A stretch of DNA of 64,000 nucleotides. Origin: Tanypteryx hageni. Its lineage: Eukaryota > Arthropoda > Insecta > Odonata > Petaluridae. This document shows, one piece after another, positions 22,570 through 32,224 of this stretch. The position numbers were made by a program, and so were the translations under genes. Every line of letters starts with the position of its first letter. The stretch's first letter is position 1. Under the pieces are notes generated by a model. The model saw nothing but the letters and a program-made list of their open reading frames with translations. It made no database searches and was not told the DNA's origin. The DNA lies in NCBI GenBank assembly GCA_028673005.1, contig CM054117.1, positions 49,941,370 through 50,005,369 on the forward strand, read 5' to 3'.

Positions 22570-23258
22570 GTCATTTTAGGACCTTGATAACCGGTAACCG
22601 GTATCGATTTTCCGACTTGCAGGCTTTTTTTTATTTTGCAAAATTTAAGTAGAAGTAATTTACCTACTATTTTCGGCTAAAGGCCATTTGAAAGGAAAAT
22701 AAACAAAGATTCTTATTTTTATCGCCGATTTTTACTTTCGGTTCGAAATCGCTCGAACTTTGCATAAAAATTCAAAATTTCATGAAAATATTGCGTTTTT
22801 TGTGAAAGGTTCTCAGGATGACAGAACAGATTGTTGAACTCGAGATCCTCATTATTGTATGAATAAAATTAGACGAATCGTTATCTAATAGTAAATGAAA
22901 AGTTTTGTTTATTTACTCTTTGTTGATAGCAACCTAATATAAATTTTAATTAGATCGCGATATTTACAAGAAGTGTTTTAAGTGAGTCACAACACACCAT
23001 ATCATGGAAAATTAATACCAGGCGAGGATCGCACATTTACAAAAAATGTCGTTTTAAAACTGCTGTTACACTAATCATTAAATCTTCAAATAGGATTTGC
23101 CAAAAAAAATGCAAAACAATTTAAGAAGTTTTAGTTTGAGAAATTAAAAAAGAAGTTTTTTCATTCGCTTTGTTTTTCAGAGGAAAAATTTCACCAACTC
23201 GAATTTCTATTTTTAGATTTCTATTATCATCCCGCCATTTTTGACGGGTCGTCGCTAG
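22570..23258 (+). mobile_element. Helitron-like non-autonomous element, plus-strand copy
   Basis: Right end: hairpin CCCGCC...GACGGG (23231-23248), then TCGTCG and CTAG (23255-23258) followed by T, matching the Helitron 3' rule. The interior shares CTTATTTTTATCGCCGATTT and neighbouring blocks with the minus-strand copy at 19807-20320, showing one family. The 5' end is not clear, so the start is approximate. No coding region. Confidence 0.6.
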
Positions 23259-23399
23259 TATGATATATTGTTCAATTTAGTTGAACCGTTTAGGCTGTAA
23301 TAAGATTTTTAGTGGATCGCGGCGGAGGCGTGACGTCATATGGCTTGGATAAGGTAGCTTAGCATATATTGTAATGCCACTGGACGCCATATGGTGATT

Positions 23400-23800
23400 T
23401 CAAGAGATACATGGCTTACGTAATATTATTTATTACATCAGGCTCTACAATTGGATTGATTTTAATCAAATCCTCTGTAGCCATTTTTGAGTAAATAAAA
23501 TTTTTCTAAAAATCTCCAAGAATAAACTACCCTTAATTTTTGCGCAATATCATTTTTATGAAAAAAGGTCTCTAAAAATGATATATTGCACACATACGAA
23601 ATATCATTAGATTTTATGTACGTGTTTGGGCCCTAGAACAGCGAACAGACCGACAGACAGACTGCATGCCGAAAACAACTTTTATGGATTCAGGGACACC
23701 TAAAACGTGTATTTCCATCAAAATCTCGAAGTCGAATTTTTTCACGATAACAATACATTCTCAATAACTACGATATGAGAAAGTAAAAATTATATGAAAT
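23400..23800 (+). repeat. Dispersed repeat family R2, copy 2 (longest)
   Basis: Contains the blocks shared with 20870-21010 in its first half, and in its second half CCATCAAAATCTCGAAGTCG and an ACCGACAGACAGACTG run. The second-half blocks recur at 27100-27260 and, inverted, at 55625-55870. No open frame. Confidence 0.65.
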
Positions 23801-24683
23801 TTCTGATAAAAATATTTCAAAAATCTTTAATATATAAAGGAGAATATTTGTAAGTTTGTTCGCCAATAACTTGGACACTATCGAATTCAAACGTTTCATG
23901 GGCTATCCTGAGGACCAATATAAGAACTTGGTCTAGGTTTGCAGACCGTTGGGTTTCTTATACCCCATGGGGTCAACAAAATACTATTTCCATAAGAATG
24001 CATGGGAAATGGTGTCGAAAAACCCCAAAATGCCTTGCAGTCCTTCACTAATGTGGATATAAATATACCTAAATATTAACTTGCGATCGCGACAAATGGC
24101 TTATTATACGCACGAAAGACTGAATAGTTTAATTCTCTCGAAATTTTTATTTAAGCGCAAAATTTATCGGTTTAGATGACCATTTTCCAGGTGACAACAA
24201 AGCTAAATTTCTTAATTGTTGTCCTCTTCAAAGGGAGATAGCCACATAAAGATTAATGCAAGGAAAATCCACGCCATGGCGCGCCGTAGAGGAAGAATAG
24301 ACAACGCCTAGATAAGGGGTACAACTGGATTCATGCCTAAATATAGTCTATGAATACTTTTAAAATGAGTCAAATGATTTTGAAGGAATATTAGAACATT
24401 GTCGTCTTTTACCATTAACATTGAAAGATTTCTCGCAACATAAATCGATACATCTACTTACATTCATCCGGTATCTAAGATGTTGTTTATTGTTTACTTT
24501 TTGAAATAATTCACATAATTTTATCGCTGCTTTAAAGGCTTGGGTGCATCTATCCATGTGAATATTAAGCAAGACGTTAATGCTTAATTATATTAATGGC
24601 AAAACTTTACAATACAACACATACAATACTAAATGCTAATGTAAACATCGCTTGCGTAATTAAGGAATGGTGAACGTTTGGTA
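23801..24683. other. Unrecognised non-coding DNA
   Basis: No gene or complete element recognised. The minus-strand open frame at 24360-24572 has no recognisable motif. Confidence 0.45.
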
Positions 24684-24691
24684 AAGTTTAG

Positions 24692-25045
24692 GGAACAGCT
24701 TTGGAATTCCGGGGTCTGCCGTGTTGTTGCGATTTTCGATCTTCTTTTGTCGTTTTAAAATAAATGTTTGTATGTATTTACCGTTGCTATATGTTTATTA
24801 TTTTCCATACAACAGTGTTAATACGAATCCTATTACGAACCAAAATACTTCAACCAACTTACCCAACCCGGTGAAGTCACGCAAAATTTTCCTTCATAAA
24901 TGTTGCTAATAATAATAATAATGTCGAAAAAGGAAGAGGTAGACTGTATACGACAATTAAATCGCGTCCATGTTGCTTGCTGGCAGAACAAAAGAAGATC
25001 GAAAATCGCATCGTCGACGGTGACCCCGGAATTCCAAAGCTAACC
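24692..25045. mobile_element. MITE with long inverted ends and 8-bp target duplication (354 bp)
   Basis: Exact flanking octamer AAGTTTAG (24684-24691 and 25046-25053). Inverted ends share CAGCTTTGGAATTCCGGGGTC-like sequence (GCTTTGGAATTCCGGGGTC is identical in both arms) and then GCGATTTTCGATCTTCTTTT. An 8-bp duplication fits the hAT or another 8-bp superfamily. No transposase. A third isolated GCGATTTTCGAT block occurs at about 25398. Confidence 0.8.
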
Positions 25046-25053
25046 AAGTTTAG

Positions 25054-25638
25054 ATCTTAAGCCAATCATGCTTATTAGATTATAATAACACTTTCCATGT
25101 CATACCATCATACTTTTTATCGCCAAATTCGATTTGAAATTCCGGGAACTCATTATGTTTCGTAGGTTTAACTTTATAGTATTAACGTGACAAATTAGAC
25201 CCACAAAATCAGACTTTGCATGGGATAACGTATGGTTAAGCTAAATTTGGATATATCTTCAAACGTGTTTTTACCGGTTGCATCCCTAGAGCTTGCAATT
25301 CCTTCCCAAGTTTTTAATGTTTTTGATATTCATGACCGTATAATATGATGCAGTTTCGGCACAGCTGTCGAATTAGGCGTCACATTTTCCCAATGCGATT
25401 TTCGATCATCTTTTGTTGTTTTCTGCTAGGATTTTAAATAGCATATCGCGGTATTGTGGTTTATTTCATATTGCTTGTGTTTTCGCAGTTTGGGAAAAGA
25501 TTTTAATAAATCGTTTCTGAATGGAGAGAATGGCGGAAGTAATGGTTGGATGTCAGCGGAAACTGAGGAATATAATGTGTATTCCAGATATTGTCTTGAC
25601 TTATAAACCCGAGCAACGCCTGGTCATTTCAACTAGTG
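25054..25638. other. Unrecognised non-coding DNA
   Basis: No gene recognised. A GCGATTTTCGATCATCTTTTG block near 25398-25418 matches the inverted ends of the MITE just upstream and may be a relic of a second copy. Confidence 0.45.
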
Positions 25639-25669
<31 letters not shown>

Positions 25670-25807
25670 TTTTGTGTTCGTGTGTTTTACGTGTCTCTTC
25701 GACGCCCCCAGCAGCCTGCCAGCTTGGTCCTCAACTTGGTGAGTGTCCGCTGGGCTTCCCTCAACACCTTGTTGCCACCCTCATCACTACCTTTTCTTTT
25801 CCTTTAG

Positions 25808-25845
<38 letters not shown>
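25639..25845 (+). mobile_element. Solo terminal-repeat fragment of a Penelope-like element in (TA)n
   Basis: The piece 25662-25807 is nearly identical to 29850-29991, the 3' terminal repeat of the Penelope-like element at 27534-30014, from the T-rich TGTGTTCGTGTG block to TTTTCCTTTAG. It begins directly after a TA run (25639-25661) and ends in another (25809-25845), so it is probably a 5'-truncated insertion into a TA microsatellite. The hammerhead part is missing. It contains the same candidate 69-nt intron (25739-25807). Confidence 0.8.
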
Positions 25846-25847
<2 letters not shown>

Positions 25848-26548
25848 TTAAAAATTAAAGACTTCCTTTCCAAAAACTAATAATATAGATTCCTAGCATC
25901 CAGGACCGGTTTGAGGCAAGTGCCAAACCAAAAAACGGGCCGACCGCAGCTATTCCTGTGGTAGGTAGCTATGCATGAATTTTTCTATGTTCAAAGCGAA
26001 TTACGACTTTCTCGTTCAATTTTATTGATAACGGCTACTCCTACGATAAAAATGTATAGAAAAAGAAATACTCTACGTTGCTAGTTCTACAGGTTTATTA
26101 TTTTAATTTGACCAAACATTTACGAGGTGAAACGGAGTTAATTTTTTGTCGCCAGTAAAGTGGTACCTCTGATAGGCTTAGGTGATTTATTTTTGTGACT
26201 TTCTGATTGTCTCTGACTGTATGTTCTTAATATCAAATTTTATAAAAAATCCGTTCGGTAGAAGCCGAGAACGAACATGCGGACGGACGGACAAACCGAC
26301 GCTAATACGCTCTTATGCTGGAAGCGAAACGCGCCTAAAAATTAATATCTTGTTCAAATTACTATGGCATATCATAAAAAAATGTCAATTTGATTTGTTG
26401 TTTAACTCACCTTCATTAAAAGTTCGGATCCTGTGTGTTATCCGCCCCGTTCTTCGAAACAGAAAATTTAACAAATAATAACATTTTTAACAGAATTTAT
26501 TGTATAAACTCAACCCTTGTGAACAATAGAAACAACGGTTTCATCTCC
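25846..26548. other. Unrecognised non-coding DNA
   Basis: No gene recognised. A CAGGACCGGTTTGAGGC block at about 25901 looks like one end of a hAT-type element, but no partner end was found. A GGACGGACGGAC run lies near 26280. Confidence 0.4.
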
Positions 26549-26920
26549 TCCCAGGTTGGGTTAAATGTTTGAGCGTTGGATTCGTTCTATTTCCTCCCTC
26601 GGGTTGCTTTAAGTGGTTGGGGGTTGGATTCGTTCTACTTCCCTCCTCGGGTTGGGTTAAGTGGTTGGAGGTTGGATTCGTTCCATTTCTTTCCCCCGGG
26701 TTGGGTTAATAGTAGTGGGTTGGATTCGTTCTAATTCTTTCCCCAGGGTTGGGTTAAGTGGTTAGGGGTTGAATTCGTTTTTATTTCCATCCCCCGGTTG
26801 GGTTAAGTGGTTGGGGGTTGGATTATTTCTATTTTCCACCCGCGGGTTGGGTTAAGTGGTTGGGGGTTGGATTCGTTCCATTTCCCTCCCCGGGTTGGGT
26901 GAAGTGTTTGGGGTAGGCAA
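26549..26920 (+). repeat. Minisatellite, 48-49 bp unit, about 7.5 copies
   Basis: The unit is roughly GGGTTGGGTTAAGTGGTTGG followed by GGTTGGATTCGTTC and a pyrimidine stretch. Successive starts lie near 26553, 26601, 26650, 26699, 26747, 26796, 26844 and 26892. The G-strand has runs of GGTTGGG that could stack. The minus-strand open frame at 26803-27066 reads through it and is not a gene. Confidence 0.9.
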
Positions 26921-27099
26921 AATGCCAAAAATAAATAGGTATTTTGAAGAACGGGGCCCACAAGATCCACAAGTTCTTGTGTATACCATTTCTTTATTAA
27001 TAAAAAATAGATCTCGGCTGAGTAACCGTAAGAAAAGTGAATCCTACACACAAAAATATTGGGCATCCCGCCCTATATGAATTTGAGTTTTCATCAGAT

Positions 27100-27260
27100 T
27101 CATTCCGTTTAAGCCTTTATTAGCCTATAGAACCGCGCACAGACAGAAAAAGACGGAATCGCGAAAACTACTTGCCGGACTAAGGCACGTTTAAAACGCG
27201 CACATCCATCAAAATCTCGCAATCGAATTTTGGTTTCTAGATCACAATTTCTATATGAGA
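27100..27260 (+). repeat. Dispersed repeat family R2, copy 3
   Basis: Carries CGCACAGACAGAAAAAGACGG and CCATCAAAATCTCGCAATCG in the same order as copy 2 at 23640-23760. It is followed directly by repeat R1 copy 2, so R1 and R2 may be parts of one longer element. Confidence 0.55.
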
Positions 27261-27340
27261 GAAAGAAGGCTACGGCGAATAATTGAGAATTTACAACAAA
27301 CTCCTAAACCGTACGAATCTCAATTTTTTTATAGAGATAA

Positions 27341-27515
27341 ACAAAATATAACAACTTTACGGAAAATCTTTTTCATGCCAGGGACTTGATATTTCAACTG
27401 TCTGATAGTTTATGTCTCACGACAGCGACGGACCAAACAGACGATATTCAAACACACACACACAAGCACTCATGTCAGACTCAATCGCACAGATCTCTAA
27501 AAACTTTTTAAATGA
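27341..27515 (+). repeat. Dispersed repeat family R1, copy 2
   Basis: Same ordered blocks as 7381-7575 (GCCAGGGACTTGATAT, GGACCAAACAGACG, CA run, CGCACAGATCTCTAAAAA). It ends shortly before the TA run at the 5' side of the Penelope-like element. Confidence 0.7.
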
Positions 27516-27533
27516 GGAAAGAATTCACAATGT

Positions 27534-29636
27534 GTGTATATATATATATATTCTCTCTCTGTAGCTGAAGAAGACTCTCTCACCTCTGCCAACCCAAAAC
27601 TCCCTCCCGGCCTCCCACCTACCTTTTCCATCTTCAAACCTCCTTCCCAATACATTCCACCCACCCTTCCTTCCCTACACCCGGTCGAACAATACCTCAA
27701 TTATATCCTTTCCAGAATCTCCCAACCTAACTTTTCCGATCTTATCGACCATACAGATAATCTTACCAGACGTGAAAGGCATGCCATTTCCACACTCAAA
27801 CATCTTGACCATATCATCATCCTCCCTGCCGACAAGGGCACCACCACGGTTGTGATGGATCGCGCCAAATATAACGAGGAAGCCGAGCGCCAACTTTCTG
27901 ACGAAACCTCTTACCATCACCTTACTTCCAACCCCACAGACCACCACTCCTACCAAATTTCGTCCTATCTTCATTCCTCAGGCAAACAGGAAGGCCTTTT
28001 CGATTCCGCCATTGCTCTAATGATCCCCAACAAACCCCGCACACCCACATTCTACCTTCTCCCTAAAATTCATAAACCCAACATCCCCGGCCGCCCCATT
28101 GTTGCCAGCTTTAATTCCCCTACAGAACGCATCTCCGCCTTCGTTGACTCCCACCTACAACCTCTCATTCGTCAATTCCCTTCCTTCATCCAAGACACTA
28201 ACCACTTTCTCAAACGTCTCAAACACCTCCCCTTTCCTCTCCCACCCAATACCATTTTGGCCACTATCGATGTCTGTTCCCTCTACACAAACATCCCCCA
28301 CGATGATGGACTCTCTGCCCTTAGTAAACTCCTGGACTCAAGACCACCCGACGCAAGACCTTCCTCCCATTTCTTATTAGACTTGGCAGCAATGGTGCTC
28401 AAATTGAACAACTTCTCTTTCGATGGTCGTCACTACCTTCAAATTAGAGGCACTGCGATGGGCACCCGAATGGCGCCTTCATACGCCAATTGCTACCTTG
28501 GAGAATGGGCAAGACTCTTCCTCAACGTTCCACTCAGACCACTTTTGTGGCTGAGATACATCGACGATGTCTTCCTCATTTGGACGCATGGACCTGACTC
28601 TCTCCTTTCCTTTCTCTCGCGTCTCTCCTCCCATCCTTCACTGTCCTTCACCCACCAATCCTCTACCTCCCACATCACATTCCTGGATGTCGATCTTTAC
28701 CTTCAAGACAGCCAAATTCGCACCTGTGTTCACATCAAACCCACCAACAGCCTTCAATACCTCCACTTTGATAGCTGCCATCCCCTTCATACCAAAACCT
28801 CTATCCCCTATGCCCTTGCTCGTCGAGGATGGAGGCTTTGTTCCGATAGAGCATCCCTTCTAGAGTATTACTCTGTCCTCGAGGATGCTCTTCTCAAACG
28901 TGGTTACCCTCCAGTCTTGGTCCGCGAACAGATCCATAGGGCGATGACGCCTACCCACATTGGATCTCATCCTCACACACCCACTATTCCTGCATCTACC
29001 CCTCCACTCACTCTTACGACACTTTTCCATCCTGGTATCCACGAAGCTCTCAAAACAATCCTTCATGCTGCCCACCCAATTCTTACCTCTTCCTCCCATC
29101 AGTCCCTCTTTATCAACCTTTTTGCCAATCCTCCGCTCCTCTCCTTCCGCCGGCCCCCAAATTTGGGAAATATCTTGTGGAGGAAGGAACTTCCCACTTC
29201 TACCACGCTTCTTGCATTAGGTTCCCACCCCTGCGGAAAACCTCGCTGCCTCACTTGCCCTATCCACCTACCATCATCTTCTTTCTCGAGTCCCTCCACC
29301 AACATCACCTACCCCATCACCTCCAGAAGCAACTGCACCACCCGTAACGTCATTTACCTCCTTACCTGCACCCTTTGTCCCGCGTTTTACGTAGGCCTCA
29401 CCAGCAATCCGTTAAACATCCGAATGAACGGTCACCGGAATAGCGTTTCTCTCAGACGCCCCCTCCCAGTTGCATTACATGCTAATACCCACAATGTTCC
29501 CTTTAATAGTTGCTACAATGTTAGGATTATTCGCGCTTTACCCTATGACACTCCTGCCACCCTTCTCCGACACTGGGAACTAGCACATATCCATCTTCTC
29601 GACTCTTTCTCTCCGCCTGGTCTCAACCTCCGCTAA
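27534..29636 (+). CDS. Penelope-like reverse transcriptase with GIY-YIG endonuclease
   Basis: 700 residues, uninterrupted. The first six codons lie in the TA microsatellite, so the true start is unknown and a short N-terminal part is probably missing. Ordered features: ILPADKG (96-102), LLPKIHK (175-181) with GRPIV, RT motif A TIDVCSLYTNIP (Asp 246), motif B GTAMGTRMAPSYAN (306-319), catalytic RYIDDVF (341-347), TFLDVDL (382-388). Then a cysteine cluster CGKPRCLTC (567-575), and a C-terminal GIY-YIG nuclease: VIYLLTC (606-612), YVGLTS (619-624), Arg 630, a late Glu 682. RT followed by GIY-YIG defines the endonuclease-bearing Penelope class. The protein would nick target DNA and copy element RNA onto it. 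The extra cysteine cluster may point to a Neptune-like branch, which I cannot confirm. Codon use is C-rich and unlike the AT-rich surroundings. Confidence 0.93.
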   Translation: MYIYIYSLSVAEEDSLTSANPKLPPGLPPTFSIFKPPSQYIPPTLPSLHPVEQYLNYILSRISQPNFSDLIDHTDNLTRRERHAISTLKHLDHIIILPADKGTTTVVMDRAKYNEEAERQLSDETSYHHLTSNPTDHHSYQISSYLHSSGKQEGLFDSAIALMIPNKPRTPTFYLLPKIHKPNIPGRPIVASFNSPTERISAFVDSHLQPLIRQFPSFIQDTNHFLKRLKHLPFPLPPNTILATIDVCSLYTNIPHDDGLSALSKLLDSRPPDARPSSHFLLDLAAMVLKLNNFSFDGRHYLQIRGTAMGTRMAPSYANCYLGEWARLFLNVPLRPLLWLRYIDDVFLIWTHGPDSLLSFLSRLSSHPSLSFTHQSSTSHITFLDVDLYLQDSQIRTCVHIKPTNSLQYLHFDSCHPLHTKTSIPYALARRGWRLCSDRASLLEYYSVLEDALLKRGYPPVLVREQIHRAMTPTHIGSHPHTPTIPASTPPLTLTTLFHPGIHEALKTILHAAHPILTSSSHQSLFINLFANPPLLSFRRPPNLGNILWRKELPTSTTLLALGSHPCGKPRCLTCPIHLPSSSFSSPSTNITYPITSRSNCTTRNVIYLLTCTLCPAFYVGLTSNPLNIRMNGHRNSVSLRRPLPVALHANTHNVPFNSCYNVRIIRALPYDTPATLLRHWELAHIHLLDSFSPPGLNLR

Positions 29637-29814
29637 CCCTATTAGCCCCCTTACAATGTTTCCTTGTTACTTTGTAACTATTCGGACTCTACCTCATCAC
29701 ACTCCCTCTTTATTGGCTATCCACCCCTCCTACTCCCCACCTCCTCCAATCATCAACCTTCCCACATCACCCTGTCATTCCCCGCCCAGTGTGTCACTTT
29801 ACGTTACTCTTTCG

Positions 29815-29843
29815 CTGAAGAAGGGCCTAGGCCCGATAAGCTT
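29815..29843 (+). ncRNA. Variant hammerhead-like core in 3' terminal repeat
   Basis: Core CUGAAGA (29815-29821), one spacer A, a strong stem II GGGCC/GGCCC (29823-29834), then GAUA where GAAA is expected, and AGCUU. Stem I next to the core does not close in the usual register (G opposite G). It is clearly homologous to the motif of element A but probably weak or inactive as a ribozyme. Confidence 0.45.
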
Positions 29844-29922
29844 GCGTGTGTTTTTTTGTGTTCGTGTGTTTTACGTGTCTCTTCGACGCCCCCAGCAGCC
29901 TGCCAGCTTGGTCCTCAACTTG

Positions 29923-29991
29923 GTGAGTGTCCGCTGGGCTTCCCTCAACACCTTGTTGCCACCCTCATCACTACCTTTTCTTTTCCTTTAG
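29923..29991 (+). other. Candidate 69-nt intron inside the Penelope terminal repeat
   Basis: GGTGAGTG at the left looks like a strong splice donor, and TTTTCTTTTCCTTTAG at the right a strong acceptor. The same pair, with the same 69-nt spacing, is in the solo copy (25739-25807). Element A keeps a GGTGAGTG donor and an AG after a pyrimidine tract 78 nt away on the minus strand. Small introns retained in terminal repeats are known for Penelope of Drosophila virilis. Splicing here is not shown. Confidence 0.45.
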
Positions 29992-30014
29992 TTAATATAT
30001 ATATATATATATAT

Positions 30015-31743
30015 GCATATATATACACAGTTTTATTTTCATATTCGTGTCGTGTGATATGGCTTGGGTAAAATTATGTTTTCGTAGGCATCTTCACTAT
30101 AACCATACCGTACACCATGGGTCAGCCTCCTGGTCTCGAGAGCGATATATGCAGCTCACAAAGTAAAAGAATGCTCAAGAATTAAAATAAGCTCATAATT
30201 GTTGATAAAAATTATAGTCATTAAAGCTCGAGCGTTGCAATTCCAGCGCTGAAGACATCTTACTATTCTCTCGATATTCGCTGGTTTTATGCCAGCGGTT
30301 TCACGCATTTGCGGAATAATTATTGTAACAATTTTCACTGTTCGCGGACGGTAAATTTCACTTATCCGCGCCCGCAGACCGCATCACACATTGTCCGTCC
30401 GCTAAAGCCCATGGAACACGTCGCGATATCCTCTCGACAGCAATAAAGTGCGTAGTAGCACATACACGTTAATAACGACTTTGGGGAGTGGTAATCCAGT
30501 TGCCCATAGGATGCTACGCTCTCACTGTGTCTTTGTCTTCGTCTCTGTTTTGCAAGCGTGTTGTCTTGTTATACGTCGATAATGATATGTATTGTCTTAT
30601 TTGGTAATTTTTGTTTGATCATCGTCATATTTAAATCAAGTTAGAGCAGCATGCGATCAGCCAAGACCATTGCCGATAGAAGGAAATATATTAATTTTAA
30701 AATTAACGTTTTAGATTATATCACGCATTAGATGGCAGAATCCCAGTAGTCGATAAAAAAATAATTAATTTCACATGTCTACCGTCTGTATCTAATCACG
30801 TAGTCTCGATGTGAAAAACGGACTTTTGTAGCGTTAAATTGAGCGGTTCCGTGGCTCCCGAAAAACGTGTAACCCTCATATCACGTGATTTATTTCTCTT
30901 AGCTTTAATTACTATCGCGACATAATTGCACGAGTCCATCCCCAGCAAAAAGATCTCAAAAAAATTTATCTCTTCAATTATCCGCAAAATTAAATTCATT
31001 TATTCTTTTCAGTTGAATCTGGGTGCAATTGGTGCTTGTTAAGCTCTAACATTTCATTCTCTCCATATCGAAAAAGAAGATCCTTTGTTTTTAATAGTTG
31101 AGCATTATATAACCGGCAGATGCAGCGGCGGCGCTGCGATCGTTGCATACCCTAGCCCGTGAGGGGTTGGGATTTAAGGTTCGACGCGATACGTTTTAAT
31201 AAGGGAAGTAATGCGATCTCATCCTTCTTTTTCCATTCCTCTTTTTTTCGACCCGCTTTTATTTTATCGCTCGCAATTTGGTGTTATATTCGATCTCTAT
31301 CCCTCGCGTGCTGAGAATATACATTTATTATTTTATTCTCTCTAAATTACTCGGCAAAGGAACTTTGGAATACGAGACTGAAAAATAAACCGAAAGGATA
31401 TGAAAATCGACTTTTCGAGTTTTCCTTCTTCGAGATTGTCCCCCCCAACCCCATCCCGCTCGCTGCTCCTCTAGCTGATTTTCTTTTGTTTTCTTCGCTA
31501 ATAACTTCGATTAATCATCAATAGCGCGCCAGAGAAGGGCATTAAAACTTACTCGCTACTCTCTTATGGGTTTTTCATTGCTGGGAAAATCCATTATCGG
31601 CCATGCTTTTGTTTTTTTTTTACCTACATGAATTACCAAGTTCTTAAATGTTTTACGATCGTGTGTTTTCGTTCTTTTGGGCGGAGTTGCCGGACGAGGG
31701 AATAACAGCGATTTGTCTTTGCTATGGGAATTGAAAAAAGTCA
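30015..31743. other. Unrecognised non-coding DNA
   Basis: No gene or repeat recognised. The minus-strand frames at 30156-30338, 30796-30999 and 31556-31744 show no domain. Confidence 0.5.
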
Positions 31744-31751
31744 TTTGGGAC

Positions 31752-32216
31752 CAGAGCCGGGAGATGGGCTAGGCCAGCGAGGCACCCGCTTAGGGCGCAG
31801 AACACTTAGGAGCGCCACAAATGGCCATTTGAGCTTTTTAACTTAACGTTTTTATTGCAACCAATTAACTATCTAATCACAAACCAGCTAATTCAGGAAC
31901 AAGCAATTTAAAAAATATACTTGCTCCATGCATCTCCAATTGCCGCAAAAAAGTAAAAAAGAAACCATATGCTCATTTCGGTTACAATGCAGACGTCTTC
32001 AATGGTCATTCAACTAAAATAGATTCCAAAAGATTGTTGTTGTGGCTATTGGAGATACCTGAGGCAAGTAAATATTTTAAATCGCTCGTTCTTGAAAATT
32101 TTCAGCCATAAGACGAGCTCGATAATCCTGTTGAACAAACTAGCTAGTTTCGAGAAATAAAATTGTGTAATTTTCATACCATGCCTAAGGCGCAAAAATA
32201 TCTTATCCCGGCTTTG
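31752..32216. mobile_element. Non-autonomous hAT-type element (465 bp)
   Basis: The left end CAGAGCCGGGAGATGG and the right end, read on the minus strand as CAAAGCCGGGATAAG, form inverted termini. Inside both ends lies a GGGCGCA/TGCGCC block. Flanking octamers are TTTGGGAC (31744-31751) and TTTGGGAG (32217-32224), 7 of 8 identical. No transposase frame. Confidence 0.75.
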
Positions 32217-32224
32217 TTTGGGAG

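Larger units (their letters stand above)
27537..30014 (+). mobile_element. Penelope-like retroelement 1, nearly complete
   Basis: Bounded by TA runs (27537-27551 and 29995-30014). The 5' end has a cut-off hammerhead start: GTAG (27561-27564) and CTGAAGA (27565-27571), after which the sequence goes straight into the coding frame. The body is one long frame for RT and GIY-YIG endonuclease (to 29636). The 3' part holds a variant hammerhead core (29815-29838) and a terminal segment (29850-29991) that recurs alone at 25662-25807 and, diverged, in the short elements A and B. No LTRs in the retroviral sense. The undamaged frame suggests a fairly recent insertion. Confidence 0.85.

Noticed and set aside
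26549..26920. CRISPR array
   Set aside because: The units are contiguous and vary throughout, with no repeat/spacer alternation; a eukaryotic minisatellite.
27675..29308. Minus-strand and offset frames within the Penelope coding region
   Set aside because: Shadows of the 700-codon frame; no RT or nuclease motifs.
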